DNA from: VFKU01 sp964411925
GTDB taxonomy: Bacteria > Hydrogenedentota > Hydrogenedentia > Hydrogenedentales > GCA-2746185
Assembly: GCA_964411925.1 (NCBI GenBank)
Contig: CAYPNI010000107.1
Coordinates: 1-13,956 of the forward strand
Length of the DNA stretch: 13,956 nt
Direction of reading: 5' to 3'
Shown: in pieces, positions 1-8,221 of the stretch
How the letters are laid out: every line of letters starts with the position of its first letter
Numbering within the stretch: the stretch's first letter is position 1
Made by a program: the position numbers and the translations under genes
The notes under the pieces: model-generated
Database searches by the model: none
Seen by the model: the letters and a program-made list of their open reading frames with translations, nothing else
Told to the model about the DNA's origin: nothing

Positions 1-200
1 ATCGGGAAATAGGGCAGGTTCGGACAGCAGACGGCGACCTTGTCGCCCTTCTTCACGCCCGCCGCGACGAGCCCATTCGCGACCTGGTTCGCCATCGCGT
101 TGAGCTGCGCGTACGTCAGCCGTACCGGCCCCGTTACTACGGCTTCCTTGGCCGGATACCGCTTGGCGCTGTCGGAGAGCCCGACCGCGAGATTCATCAT
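1..200 (-). CDS. Acyl-CoA synthetase (AMP-binding), N-terminal fragment
   Basis: Only the first 66 or so codons are inside the window; the gene continues past the left edge. The translation starts MMNLAVGLSDSAKRYPAKEA and continues with LTYAQLNAMANQVANGL and GVKKGDKVAVCCPNLPYFP. This is the usual opening of ANL-superfamily fatty-acid/acyl-CoA ligases: a short lead helix, then the T-Y-x-E/Q-L helix, then GxxxGDxVAxxxPN. Such enzymes activate a carboxylic acid as an acyl-adenylate and then load it on CoA. The start is the ATG at 198-200, preceded on the minus strand by GAGGG with an 8-nt spacer; the next codon is also ATG. The substrate cannot be told because the A3-A10 motifs lie outside the window. 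A sigma70-like promoter lies upstream at 261-289, so it is probably transcribed separately from the flagellin gene behind it. Confidence 0.85.
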   Translation of the reverse strand, partial: MMNLAVGLSDSAKRYPAKEAVVTGPVRLTYAQLNAMANQVANGLVAAGVKKGDKVAVCCPNLPYFP

Positions 201-260
201 GAATACAGCCCTCGATTTCGCGTTGGTTCGTGTGGTTCTACCGCGTTTACGCAACAGCGA

Positions 261-289
261 ATTTTGGCATTCGGCCCGATGACAGTCAA
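261..289 (-). promoter_or_regulatory. Predicted sigma70-type promoter of the acyl-CoA synthetase gene
   Basis: On the minus strand TTGACT (284-289) is followed after exactly 17 nt by CAAAAT (261-266). The -35 matches the consensus at 5 of 6 positions and the -10 at 4 of 6. The predicted start is near 254, giving a leader of about 55 nt that contains the GAGGG ribosome binding site. This is a sequence match only. Confidence 0.4.
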
Positions 290-356
290 GTGAAATCGGC
301 CGATTCCGTATGTATCGCGGGAGCAGTCTCGGCGACGGCGCAGAAATCTTTCCGAC

Positions 357-495
357 GGGGTTCAGTAGTGGCGCAGGCATCTTGCCAGCGGGGTGCAGTG
401 GTGGCGCAGGCATCCTGCCCGCGGGGTTCAGTGGTGGCGCACAGGCATCTTACCAGCGGGGTGCAGTGGTGGCGCAGGCATCTTGCCTGCGGGGG
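357..495. repeat. Four-copy 33-35 bp tandem repeat with inner palindrome
   Basis: Units lie at 357-389 (33 bp), 390-422 (33), 423-457 (35, with a 2-bp AC insertion) and 458-490 (33), and a fifth GGGG begins at 491. Each unit reads roughly GGGGTKCAGTRGTGGCGC followed by AGGCATCTTGCCNGC. Unit 4 contains a perfect inverted repeat, GCAGGCA-TCT-TGCCTGC (474-490); the right arm differs by one base in units 1 and 2 and by more in unit 3. A decayed copy (about 318-356) precedes the array. TTCAG and TGCAG versions alternate. Read through, the array gives GILPAG or QDACAT peptides, but no start, Shine-Dalgarno site or codon pattern supports a real protein. It fills most of the 377-bp gap between the flagellin stop and the acyl-CoA synthetase start; apart from the promoter at 261-289 I see nothing else in that gap. 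Confidence 0.9.
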
Positions 496-577
496 TTCAG
501 CCGATCGCGCGACAACCGCCGGCACTCGCAGCGCCGCTCGCCGCAGCAGATGGGACCGCCTGCTTGCGCGGCTCCCG

Positions 578-1387
578 CTACGCGCCCAGCAACCGCGACA
601 CGAGGTCGCGCGACAGGTTCGATTGCGCCAGCGCCGCAATACCGGCCTGCTGGAGAAACTGGTTGCGCGTCCGATCGATGAAGGCCTGCGCGACGTCCAG
701 GTCGCGGATGCGTGACTCCGCATCGGTCAAATTGACGGCGGTCAGCGCGCGTTCGTCCGCGGCGCGTTGCAGGCCGTTTTCCTGCGCGCCGAGCGACGCG
801 CGGTTTTGGTTAATGGCAGTGGCCGCGCTCTCGAGCTGGCCGAGCGCCGAATTCGCGCCCGCCTGAGTAGACAGGTCCAACCCGTTGAGCCCCAGCGACG
901 CCACCGTCGATTCCGTAAACTCGACATTGAGCGCGCCGGAGCCGTCGATGCTGACGCCGGATGCCGAACCATCCAGCGGTGCAATGCCGTTGAAGGCGGT
1001 GTTCTGCGCGGTCGCATCGATTTCCTGGAGCAGCTCTTGCGCCTCGGTGTTGATCGCCGCGCGCTGTTCGGCCGAGAGCGTCCCATTCGCCGCCTGGGTC
1101 GCGAGTTCGCGCAGGCGTCCGACCACGTCCGACTGGGCGGAGAGCGCGCCTTCCGTCGTCTGCGTGAGGCTGATGCCGTTTTGGATCCCGGCGACTTCCG
1201 CGTTGAGCTGGCGGACTTGCGAACTGAACCGCTCGGCGATCGCGAGGCCGGCCGCATCGTCCGCCGCGCGGTTGATGCGCAGGAGCGAGGCGAGCTGTCG
1301 CTGCGTGGCGTTGACGCCCGCGGTCGAACGCTGTATCTGTTGCAGCGCGAACAGCGATGACCCGGAACCGTTAATGCTCAAACCCAT
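578..1387 (-). CDS. fliC: Flagellin (short form, D0/D1 domains only)
   Basis: The 269-aa product is the flagellar filament subunit, exported through the flagellar type III apparatus and polymerised outside the cell. The N-terminal D0/D1 region has RINRAADDAAGLAIAERF (residues 37-54), GISLTQTTEGAL (71-82) and RLRELATQAANGT (91-103). The C-terminal D1/D0 region has FLQQAGIAALAQSN (244-257) and ends SRLLGA. Only about 80 residues (about 135-215) link the two ends, so the variable outer D2/D3 domains are essentially missing. The usual L-S-S-G-L-R-I is LASLLRI here. The ATG at 1385-1387 has GGAAGG 9 nt upstream and a predicted promoter at 1426-1434. The gene stands alone, with no other flagellar gene or FliS chaperone visible. 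I see no terminator just after the stop; the repeat array lies about 90 nt downstream. Confidence 0.95.
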   Translation of the reverse strand: MGLSINGSGSSLFALQQIQRSTAGVNATQRQLASLLRINRAADDAAGLAIAERFSSQVRQLNAEVAGIQNGISLTQTTEGALSAQSDVVGRLRELATQAANGTLSAEQRAAINTEAQELLQEIDATAQNTAFNGIAPLDGSASGVSIDGSGALNVEFTESTVASLGLNGLDLSTQAGANSALGQLESAATAINQNRASLGAQENGLQRAADERALTAVNLTDAESRIRDLDVAQAFIDRTRNQFLQQAGIAALAQSNLSRDLVSRLLGA

Positions 1388-1425
1388 GAAACGCAGCCTT
1401 CCAAAAACCGAAAAACATCGGTCTA

Positions 1426-1434
1426 TTTATACCA
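1426..1434 (-). promoter_or_regulatory. Extended -10 promoter element upstream of flagellin
   Basis: The minus strand reads TGGTATAAAT, an extended -10 (TGn-TATAAA), inside an A/T island in otherwise GC-rich DNA. No good -35 lies 17 nt upstream. The predicted start is near 1419, about 30 nt before the ATG. A GACCGATG string overlaps just downstream and resembles the sigma28 -10 (GCCGATAA), but the TAAA element is not at the spacing expected for sigma28. Which sigma factor uses it is open. Confidence 0.35.
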
Positions 1435-1599
1435 TAGATCCGACGCGATGCGTCTGAGATACGGACCGGTTGGACGAGCGAAGCCTGATCGATCGTTCCC
1501 AGACCCAGCCGCCCACACCTTCGTGCGCGTACTCGCAGTCGTACTCGGAATCGAACCGCTTCAGCCCCCGTCCGAGCGCCATCACGAAAACAGGGGTTG

Positions 1600-2076
1600 T
1601 CACCGGGTCACGAAATTCAACTGCGACGGAGAGATCATCCAGAGCAAGTGCCAACGACTGCGGCCATTGCGTTCGATGCACGCCGCGGACGCCGTATCGA
1701 ACAAGACAAACGGTGCGGCGTGCGGCCCAACAAGCAACGCCGCAGCGACGTATGACAAATGCGGGAGGTGGCCGACGATACACAGGTCTGCCGACTCCGC
1801 TTCAATCGCGGAAGTAACTTCGTCCGGATTATCTTCCGGCAGCAGGCCGTGGTGCTCGATCAAGCCGCAGTCCAGCTTGGCATAGTGTTTCAGGGTTTCA
1901 GCCGTCTCTCGCGCGCGGACTTTCGGGCTGTGCCAGATCGCGCCTGGCACGGCGCCCGAACGCTGCAGGAACTGCGCGAGCGCCGCCGCCTGCGCTCGGC
2001 CCGAGGGCGTCAGCGGCCGTGCCGAGTCCGTTTGGGCGGCGGCAGCTTCGCCGTGGCGGATGAGATAGACGCGCAT
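1600..2076 (-). CDS. sixA: SixA-type phosphohistidine phosphatase
   Basis: The 158-aa protein is a one-domain member of the histidine phosphatase superfamily and has about the usual length of SixA (about 160 aa). The catalytic LIRHGEA motif is at the N-terminus (phospho-accepting His8, Arg7). The second conserved His is in VGHLPHLS (His103), and the RAxET motif (residues 55-58) is also present. SixA proteins are cytoplasmic and remove phosphate from histidine on phosphotransfer proteins; the target cannot be told from this window. The ATG at 2074-2076 gives the canonical MRVYLIRHGEA start; GGAGG lies only 3 nt upstream, a short spacing. The 212 nt between its stop and the flagellin start hold the flagellin promoter region and nothing else I recognise. 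It is divergent from the small membrane gene at 2105. Confidence 0.9.
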   Translation of the reverse strand: MRVYLIRHGEAAAAQTDSARPLTPSGRAQAAALAQFLQRSGAVPGAIWHSPKVRARETAETLKHYAKLDCGLIEHHGLLPEDNPDEVTSAIEAESADLCIVGHLPHLSYVAAALLVGPHAAPFVLFDTASAACIERNGRSRWHLLWMISPSQLNFVTR

Positions 2077-2104
2077 CGGCCTCCATTGGGATGGCGAAAC
2101 GGAG

Positions 2105-2296
2105 ATGGTAGCCTATTTCAACCGGAAATGGATCCCCAGCCCGATCATGCATGAGCCTTCGCCTGAAACTACGCCGCCCGGAAGATCGTTGCCGCGCTGG
2201 GCGCGGTGGGGATTGCTCGCGTTCGTCTTCGGCGGCACCGCGCTGGCGTTCTATTTCAATTTCGGGCGCGTGTTCGAACGGATCTTCCCGGATTAG
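2105..2296 (+). CDS. Small single-helix membrane protein, unknown function
   Basis: A 63-aa ORF, or 49 aa from the inner ATG at 2147. It has a polar, Pro-rich N-terminus, one strong hydrophobic helix (WGLLAFVFGGTALAFYF) and a short tail ending RVFERIFPD. Most third codon positions are G or C, like its neighbours. Neither start has a convincing ribosome binding site: GGAG directly touches the first ATG, and nothing precedes the second. It is divergent from sixA (28 nt between starts if 2105 is used) and convergent with the signal peptidase gene (24 nt between stops). I do not recognise a family. The helix and codon pattern favour a real gene, but its size leaves room for doubt. Confidence 0.5.
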   Translation: MVAYFNRKWIPSPIMHEPSPETTPPGRSLPRWARWGLLAFVFGGTALAFYFNFGRVFERIFPD

Positions 2297-2320
2297 ACGG
2301 CCGCCCCGGGACCCAGTCGG

Positions 2321-3574
2321 CTAGACCCGCCGCGCCCGCGTAATTGGCCACCAGACGCGCGTCAGCGTACCGATGATCCGGCCCCGCGGGATCCACCCGA
2401 GCGATCGACTGTCCGGCGCCGCGCCGTCGCTGGCCGCAAGAAGATAGACGTGCCCCGCGGGAACTACCGAGAACTCCTTGCCGCGGTTGATCCCATATTT
2501 GCCCGCAAACTCATTAGGCGTGAATATCGGACGCCCAAGGACGCCGTCTTCGATCCACTTGCCGTTGACCTCGACCTGGCCGTCCTGAATCGCGACCTTC
2601 TCATCCGGCAAACCCGCTACGAACCCGAGTAGCAGTTCGGGCGCATTGCTGCCGTTCGGCGGTTTGTACAATACAACGTCGCCATGCCGGAGTGGGCGGC
2701 CCCGGCCCAGTCGGATTCCCGTAAACGGCAGCGGCACTCCCAACGAATATCTGACGAGCGCCTTCTCGCCCGGGGCCACCACGCCGCTGAGGCCTTCGGA
2801 ATACACCGTGACGCTCCGCCCGACGAACAGGCGCAGGAGCGCGTAGACGCCAAGCAGCGTCCACCCGCCCCGCCACCACCAGGATTCGGTGTATCCCGTG
2901 AAATCGCGCCACCGCGAAAACGGAAACCAGATGCTCGTCACGCGCCCCAGCAGATGGTGATGCGGGACAAATCCGAACCAGCGTCCGTCGCGGCTTTCGG
3001 AGCTGTTATCGCCCAGCAAGAACACGTGACCCTCGGGCACGATGCAGTACTCCGGCGATTCACGCAGTCCGAAGCCATTGCTCGCCGGCGCTTGCGTATA
3101 AAAAACGTCCGGCATGTCCGGCGGCAACTCAAGCGGCTCCCCGTTGACGAAAATCTTGCCGTCGCGAATCAGCACCTTCTCGCCGGGCAGCCCGACGACG
3201 CGCTTCACCAGCGTATCGTGCACCGCCCGGTGCTCGACCGACTTGAACACCACGATGTCCCAGCGCTTGGGCATCGGCCCCTTCCAGAGCCAGCCGTCTG
3301 AATACCAAATCGTGTGCAGCGTGAAGTAGATCCGGAACCCATTGAACGGCCATCGGATTCCGTACGCGTGCTTGTTCACGAACAGCCGATCGTTCACCTT
3401 CAGCGTCGGAAACATCGAACTCGACGGGATCTTGAACGGCTCGGCCACCGGCCAGCGAATCAGCAACGCAATCCCGATGGCGATCGCGATGCTTTTCGTC
3501 CATTCGAACGCGGTGCGCCAGCGCGATGCGGTTCCCGCCGGTTCGGACTGTTTGGTCCCCACTTCACCCCCCAC
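2321..3574 (-). CDS. lepB: Signal peptidase I with second, inactive S26-like domain (copy 2)
   Basis: The 417-aa protein is a membrane-anchored leader peptidase that removes Sec/Tat signal peptides outside the cytoplasmic membrane. A transmembrane helix (about 27-42) leads into a complete S26 domain: nucleophile Ser53 in IPSSSMFPTL, general base Lys124 in LVKRVVGLPGEK, and box E GDNSSESRDGR (188-198) with the structural Ser194 and Asp196. A second hydrophobic stretch (about 236-252) is followed by another S26-like fold (about 255-410). There VKRVVGLPGEKV becomes LGFVAGLPDEKV (Lys to Gly317), GDN becomes AAS (380-382), and no S-x-M remains. The repeat is clear from matched spacing around VPxGHVxLL. 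The start is GTG at 3572-3574; a GTG at 3562 has a better upstream G-rich site and is an alternative. It lies 29 nt after the first lepB in the recO-lepA-lepB-lepB operon. Confidence 0.9.
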   Translation of the reverse strand: MGGEVGTKQSEPAGTASRWRTAFEWTKSIAIAIGIALLIRWPVAEPFKIPSSSMFPTLKVNDRLFVNKHAYGIRWPFNGFRIYFTLHTIWYSDGWLWKGPMPKRWDIVVFKSVEHRAVHDTLVKRVVGLPGEKVLIRDGKIFVNGEPLELPPDMPDVFYTQAPASNGFGLRESPEYCIVPEGHVFLLGDNSSESRDGRWFGFVPHHHLLGRVTSIWFPFSRWRDFTGYTESWWWRGGWTLLGVYALLRLFVGRSVTVYSEGLSGVVAPGEKALVRYSLGVPLPFTGIRLGRGRPLRHGDVVLYKPPNGSNAPELLLGFVAGLPDEKVAIQDGQVEVNGKWIEDGVLGRPIFTPNEFAGKYGINRGKEFSVVPAGHVYLLAASDGAAPDSRSLGWIPRGRIIGTLTRVWWPITRARRV

Positions 3575-3603
3575 GTTCGCTGCGGCGCCCGGCCATGAGC
3601 GCG

Positions 3604-5091
3604 CTAGTCTAAGTCAACGGTGGACGGAGATTCGACCCGCGCCGCGGTCGTCGGGATTCTGCGGCGGCGGCGTCTGGGCGCCCAAACAAAGCGAGCCCGC
3701 CCCAGTATGTCGCTCGCGCGCAGGGAGTACCGGGGCGGCTCGCCGCCGTCCCGGCGCGGCCCCGTGACAATGACGCGCATGGGTCGCTCCTCAATGGCGA
3801 GTACCTGGCCGATGAACGCGTCGCGCGCGCCCGTCGTCGACATGCGATAGCAGACCGCCTCGCCTTCGCGCGGACGCCGCCACCAGAAGAAACGGCGCGT
3901 CGAGAACGGAATCCGCGGCCCGAAACAGATTCGGTCGACAAGCACGCGATCGCCGCGCTTGAGTCCGAGCGCGGGACTCGGCCCTCGCAGACGCATCGAG
4001 AAAAACAGGAACCCCGGCACGAGTTCCCACGCCAGGATGATCGCGGCCGATCCGAACAAGATCAGCCGGCCGCGCGGCGTTGAGGTGAATCCCGAAAGAT
4101 CGCGCGCGCGACCCGGCGGGGTGACAATCGCGAACGCACGGCCGATGAGCCGGTCGTGTGACACCCACCCAAACATGCGGCTGTCGAAACTCTCCGGCCC
4201 GTTGTCACCCAGACAGTAATAGTGGCCCTCAGGCACGACGGCGAATTCCGGTCCGGTAAGCACACCGAAACGCGCCGGCCCGAGCCGGTGCAGCCGTCCC
4301 TCCCACCAGCGCCGGACCAAATCTTTCGCCCCGGGGCTGATGTCCGCGACCAAATCGATGACCCGGAACCTGCCGATGTTGCTGAGATCCAGCCGCCGGA
4401 CCTCGTCCTCCATTTTCTCGAGCCCGGCACGCAGCGCCCGCCAGTCGCCCTCCGGTTTAGTCGGAAGGTCATACGGCAACGCCTGCATCTTCGCGAAGTG
4501 CACGAGCATCCGCGCGATCGTCTCTTCGGACGCCTCGAGCCCGTCGGAGTAGCCAATCACGTGAAGCAGGTCCGGCGGGGGATCCATCTCTTCCCCGTTG
4601 ATGTGGAACCGGCCGTGATCGAGGTGAACCCGCTCGCCGGGAAGCCCAACGACGCGTTTGATCAGCACGTCCCCTTCGTCCGAACGGCCAGGCGCGTCAA
4701 ACACGACAATGTCCCAGCGTTTCGGCTCACCCATACTTACAATGCGTTTTTGGGTGAATGGGTAGCGCGGCCCGAACGCGAGCTTGTTGACCGCGACGCG
4801 GTCGCGCGCGACCCAAGATTGATGCCCCGCGAGCGTCGGTTCCATCGACGACGTGGGGATGCTGTAGACCGTGACAAATCCCCAGCGCAGAATCAGAAAC
4901 AACACGAGCAGCCGCATCCAGCTCAGGCCGTTCGAACTCGTCCACGGCCCCGTAAACCCGCGCGCGAATGTGCCCAGTGCGCCGCCCGGCACGAACCGCG
5001 CCCACTGGTATCGGCGATCGAGAAGTGCGCGGCGGCGGTCGCGTGTCGCGCGGCGCCGATCGCGCTGGGCCGGTTCGATCGGCGCGTCCAC
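3604..5091 (-). CDS. lepB: Signal peptidase I with second, inactive S26-like domain (copy 1)
   Basis: The 495-aa protein starts at GTG 5089-5091, two nt after the lepA stop; GAGGA lies 12 nt upstream. An Arg-rich N-terminus (RDRRRATRDRRR) precedes a membrane helix (about 58-77). The catalytic domain follows: Ser82 in IPTSSMEPTL, Lys145 in LIKRVVGLPGER, and box E GDNGPESFDSR (295-305) with Ser301 and Asp303. Between boxes D and E it carries an insert of about 110 residues, partly helical and charged (RAGLEKMEDEVRRL). A second helix (about 342-364) leads to a second S26-like copy: DRVLVDRICFGPRIPF matches DRVAVNKLAFGPRYPF of the first copy. In the second copy the nucleophile position is Gly370, the Lys position is Gly428 and box E is unrecognisable. 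The tail has six Arg in a row (473-478). A longer ORF reaches back to 5238, but that part overlaps the lepA reading frame and is not needed. Confidence 0.9.
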   Translation of the reverse strand: MDAPIEPAQRDRRRATRDRRRALLDRRYQWARFVPGGALGTFARGFTGPWTSSNGLSWMRLLVLFLILRWGFVTVYSIPTSSMEPTLAGHQSWVARDRVAVNKLAFGPRYPFTQKRIVSMGEPKRWDIVVFDAPGRSDEGDVLIKRVVGLPGERVHLDHGRFHINGEEMDPPPDLLHVIGYSDGLEASEETIARMLVHFAKMQALPYDLPTKPEGDWRALRAGLEKMEDEVRRLDLSNIGRFRVIDLVADISPGAKDLVRRWWEGRLHRLGPARFGVLTGPEFAVVPEGHYYCLGDNGPESFDSRMFGWVSHDRLIGRAFAIVTPPGRARDLSGFTSTPRGRLILFGSAAIILAWELVPGFLFFSMRLRGPSPALGLKRGDRVLVDRICFGPRIPFSTRRFFWWRRPREGEAVCYRMSTTGARDAFIGQVLAIEERPMRVIVTGPRRDGGEPPRYSLRASDILGRARFVWAPRRRRRRIPTTAARVESPSTVDLD

Positions 5092-5093
5092 GG

Positions 5094-6908
<1,815 letters not shown>

Positions 6909-6938
6909 GTCGGGTCGTTGATCCTGTTTCGCGCCGGC

Positions 6939-7682
6939 TCAGTTTGTCCGCACGCGCTGCGCACGGTCTCGCAACTGATCGAGCACACGCGCGCTGCGCA
7001 GCGCGACATCGAGTTGGCGTTCCGTGTACGCACACAAAAGTTTCATGAGTTCGATTCCGTCCGCCGCGGCCGGCAGCGCACCGGCCCCCGCCACCTGCTG
7101 CAACGCGCGCACCTGTTCCGCGCTCAGTTGCCGGTCCGAACGCGCGCTCGGCACGGTCACCCCGCCTTCGAACGAGAACCCCGCCCGTCCAGCGATCGGC
7201 CTGCCCGTGTGGCAGCACACGTCCACCGTCGGCGCGAAGCCCGCCGCGGCCAGCAGCCGCAACACCACGCGGCACGCGGCAAGATCGACCGGTGGCGCCG
7301 CCGCGCCGATCGCGGCCAACCCCTCGACCAGCGCCGCATAGAGCCCTTCGCTGGGCTCGTTGTCGTGCGCGACACGCAACGCGATTTCCAGAGCGACCGA
7401 CGCGTTCGCCGACCGGTCGAGGTCGGACTTGATCGACGCGAACCCATCGACCACGTTTGATTCCGTCAACGTCTGGACCTTGCGCGAGTCCTTCCAGACG
7501 AATCCGATCTCAACGCGGTTGAACGTGTCCAGGACCGCCGCCTGGCCCGAGTTCGGCCGGCGCGCGCCCTTGGCAATGCACGCAAGACGGCCCCGGCGCG
7601 GCGTGAGAAAAGTGACGATGCGGCTGGTCTGGCTGTAGTCCACCCCGCGCAGCACCACCGCTTCAGAATGCTCGACCGACAC
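6939..7682 (-). CDS. recO: DNA repair protein RecO
   Basis: The 247-aa protein is the RecO recombination mediator, which with RecR helps load RecA on SSB-coated single strands and anneals DNA. The N-terminal OB fold shows EAVVLRGVDYSQTSRIVTFL and LACIAKGARRPNS, typical of the family; the rest is the helical RecO C-terminal domain. In many RecO proteins a CxxC...CxxC zinc site sits here. In this one only VDVCCHTGRPI (153-163) remains: one Cys aligns, the second is Thr, and the second pair is absent, so zinc binding is probably lost. The chosen start is GTG 7680-7682, with GGAGAGG 7 nt upstream, giving MSVEHSEAVVLRG. The longer frame to 7754 lacks support. It is first gene of the recO-lepA-lepB-lepB operon. 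Confidence 0.93.
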   Translation of the reverse strand: MSVEHSEAVVLRGVDYSQTSRIVTFLTPRRGRLACIAKGARRPNSGQAAVLDTFNRVEIGFVWKDSRKVQTLTESNVVDGFASIKSDLDRSANASVALEIALRVAHDNEPSEGLYAALVEGLAAIGAAAPPVDLAACRVVLRLLAAAGFAPTVDVCCHTGRPIAGRAGFSFEGGVTVPSARSDRQLSAEQVRALQQVAGAGALPAAADGIELMKLLCAYTERQLDVALRSARVLDQLRDRAQRVRTN

Positions 7683-7772
7683 GCTCCCACCTCTCCATCG
7701 GAATGTAACCGCACCGCGTCGCGCAGCCGGGCTGCGTGGCACCGGGGAAGGCATCGCCGGACGGGAAACCCC

Positions 7773-7802
7773 ATTCTACCAGTGCTGATCCAATGGTGGC
7801 AA
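7773..7802 (-). promoter_or_regulatory. Predicted sigma70-type promoter of the recO operon
   Basis: Minus strand TTGCCA (7797-7802) and TAGAAT (7773-7778) are 18 nt apart; each hexamer differs from consensus at one position. The predicted start is near 7766, leaving a leader of about 84 nt before the recO GTG. From here to the N run at 7880 I see no other gene or site. Confidence 0.5.
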
Positions 7803-7879
7803 AAGATCCGGCGACCACAGCCCCGTTCGATTCCCCCCAATGAAGTCACGCCCTCTGCGCTCGCGCTCGTAGTTGTATG

Positions 7880-7979
7880 NNNNNNNNNNNNNNNNNNNNN
7901 NNNNNNNNNNNNNNNNNNNNNNNNNNNNNNNNNNNNNNNNNNNNNNNNNNNNNNNNNNNNNNNNNNNNNNNNNNNNNNN
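7880..7979. other. Assembly gap (100 N)
   Basis: Exactly 100 N, the usual placeholder for a scaffold gap of unknown length. The recO side and the tRNA side are therefore joined only by scaffolding, and a gene could be missing between them. ORFs drawn across this run are not meaningful. Confidence 0.98.
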
Positions 7980-7993
7980 CCACCGCACGAAAA

Positions 7994-8021
7994 TTGACTC
8001 ACCGCACGCGCGATCTATACG
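7994..8021 (+). promoter_or_regulatory. Predicted promoter of tRNA-Leu
   Basis: TTGACT (7994-7999) and TATACG (8016-8021) are 16 nt apart. The predicted start is near 8028, about 20 nt before the mature tRNA 5' end. The -35 matches 5 of 6 and the -10 matches 4 of 6 consensus positions. Confidence 0.5.
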
Positions 8022-8049
8022 ATCCCCCTTCGTCTCAGCGAGACCCTGT

Positions 8050-8136
8050 GCCCGAGTGGTGGAATTGGCAGACACGCATGATTCAGGGTCATGTGCGGGC
8101 AACCGCGTGGAGGTTCAAGTCCTCTCTCGGGCACCA
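8050..8136 (+). tRNA. tRNA-Leu (anticodon CAG)
   Basis: An 87-nt tRNA with encoded CCA. The acceptor stem GCCCGAG (8050-8056) pairs fully with CTCGGGC (8126-8132); the discriminator A is at 8133 and CCA at 8134-8136. The anticodon arm is CATGA-TTCAGGG-TCATG, giving anticodon CAG and reading CUG codons. A long class II variable arm (GCGG-GCAA-CCGC) and a T arm GAGG-TTCAAGT-CCTC are present, as expected for tRNA-Leu. A short hairpin (8161-8175) follows but has no T run, so I do not call a terminator. Confidence 0.97.
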
Positions 8137-8221
8137 TCCCACCTCCCGCCGGTAGCTGCGGGCAGTTCCACTGCCGGAGTCTTCCGACGCTCGATCGACA
8201 ACCCGGCGACACCGTCCCACG

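Noticed and set aside
357..495. The tandem repeat as a CRISPR array
   Set aside because: Units directly abut with no unique spacers, and no cas gene is present.
310..866. Several overlapping ORFs through the tandem repeat, encoding GILPAG and QDACAT peptides
   Set aside because: The frames exist on both strands only because the repeat lacks stops. They have no ribosome binding site and run into the flagellin gene.
1407..1422. Small hairpin ACCGA/TCGGT followed by T residues on the minus strand ahead of flagellin
   Set aside because: The stem is only 5 bp and overlaps the predicted transcription start, so it is unlikely to act as a terminator or attenuator.
1540..1570. A GGTTCGATTCC string (minus strand) like a tRNA T loop
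   Set aside because: The flanking bases do not form a T stem and no acceptor or anticodon arm is present.
1427..1783. A 118-codon minus-strand ORF overlapping the sixA 3' end
   Set aside because: SixA is already full length and intact. The ORF has no recognisable domain and overlaps it out of frame.
8161..8175. Hairpin GGCAG-TTCCA-CTGCC after tRNA-Leu as a terminator
   Set aside because: The stem is 5 bp and no T run follows.
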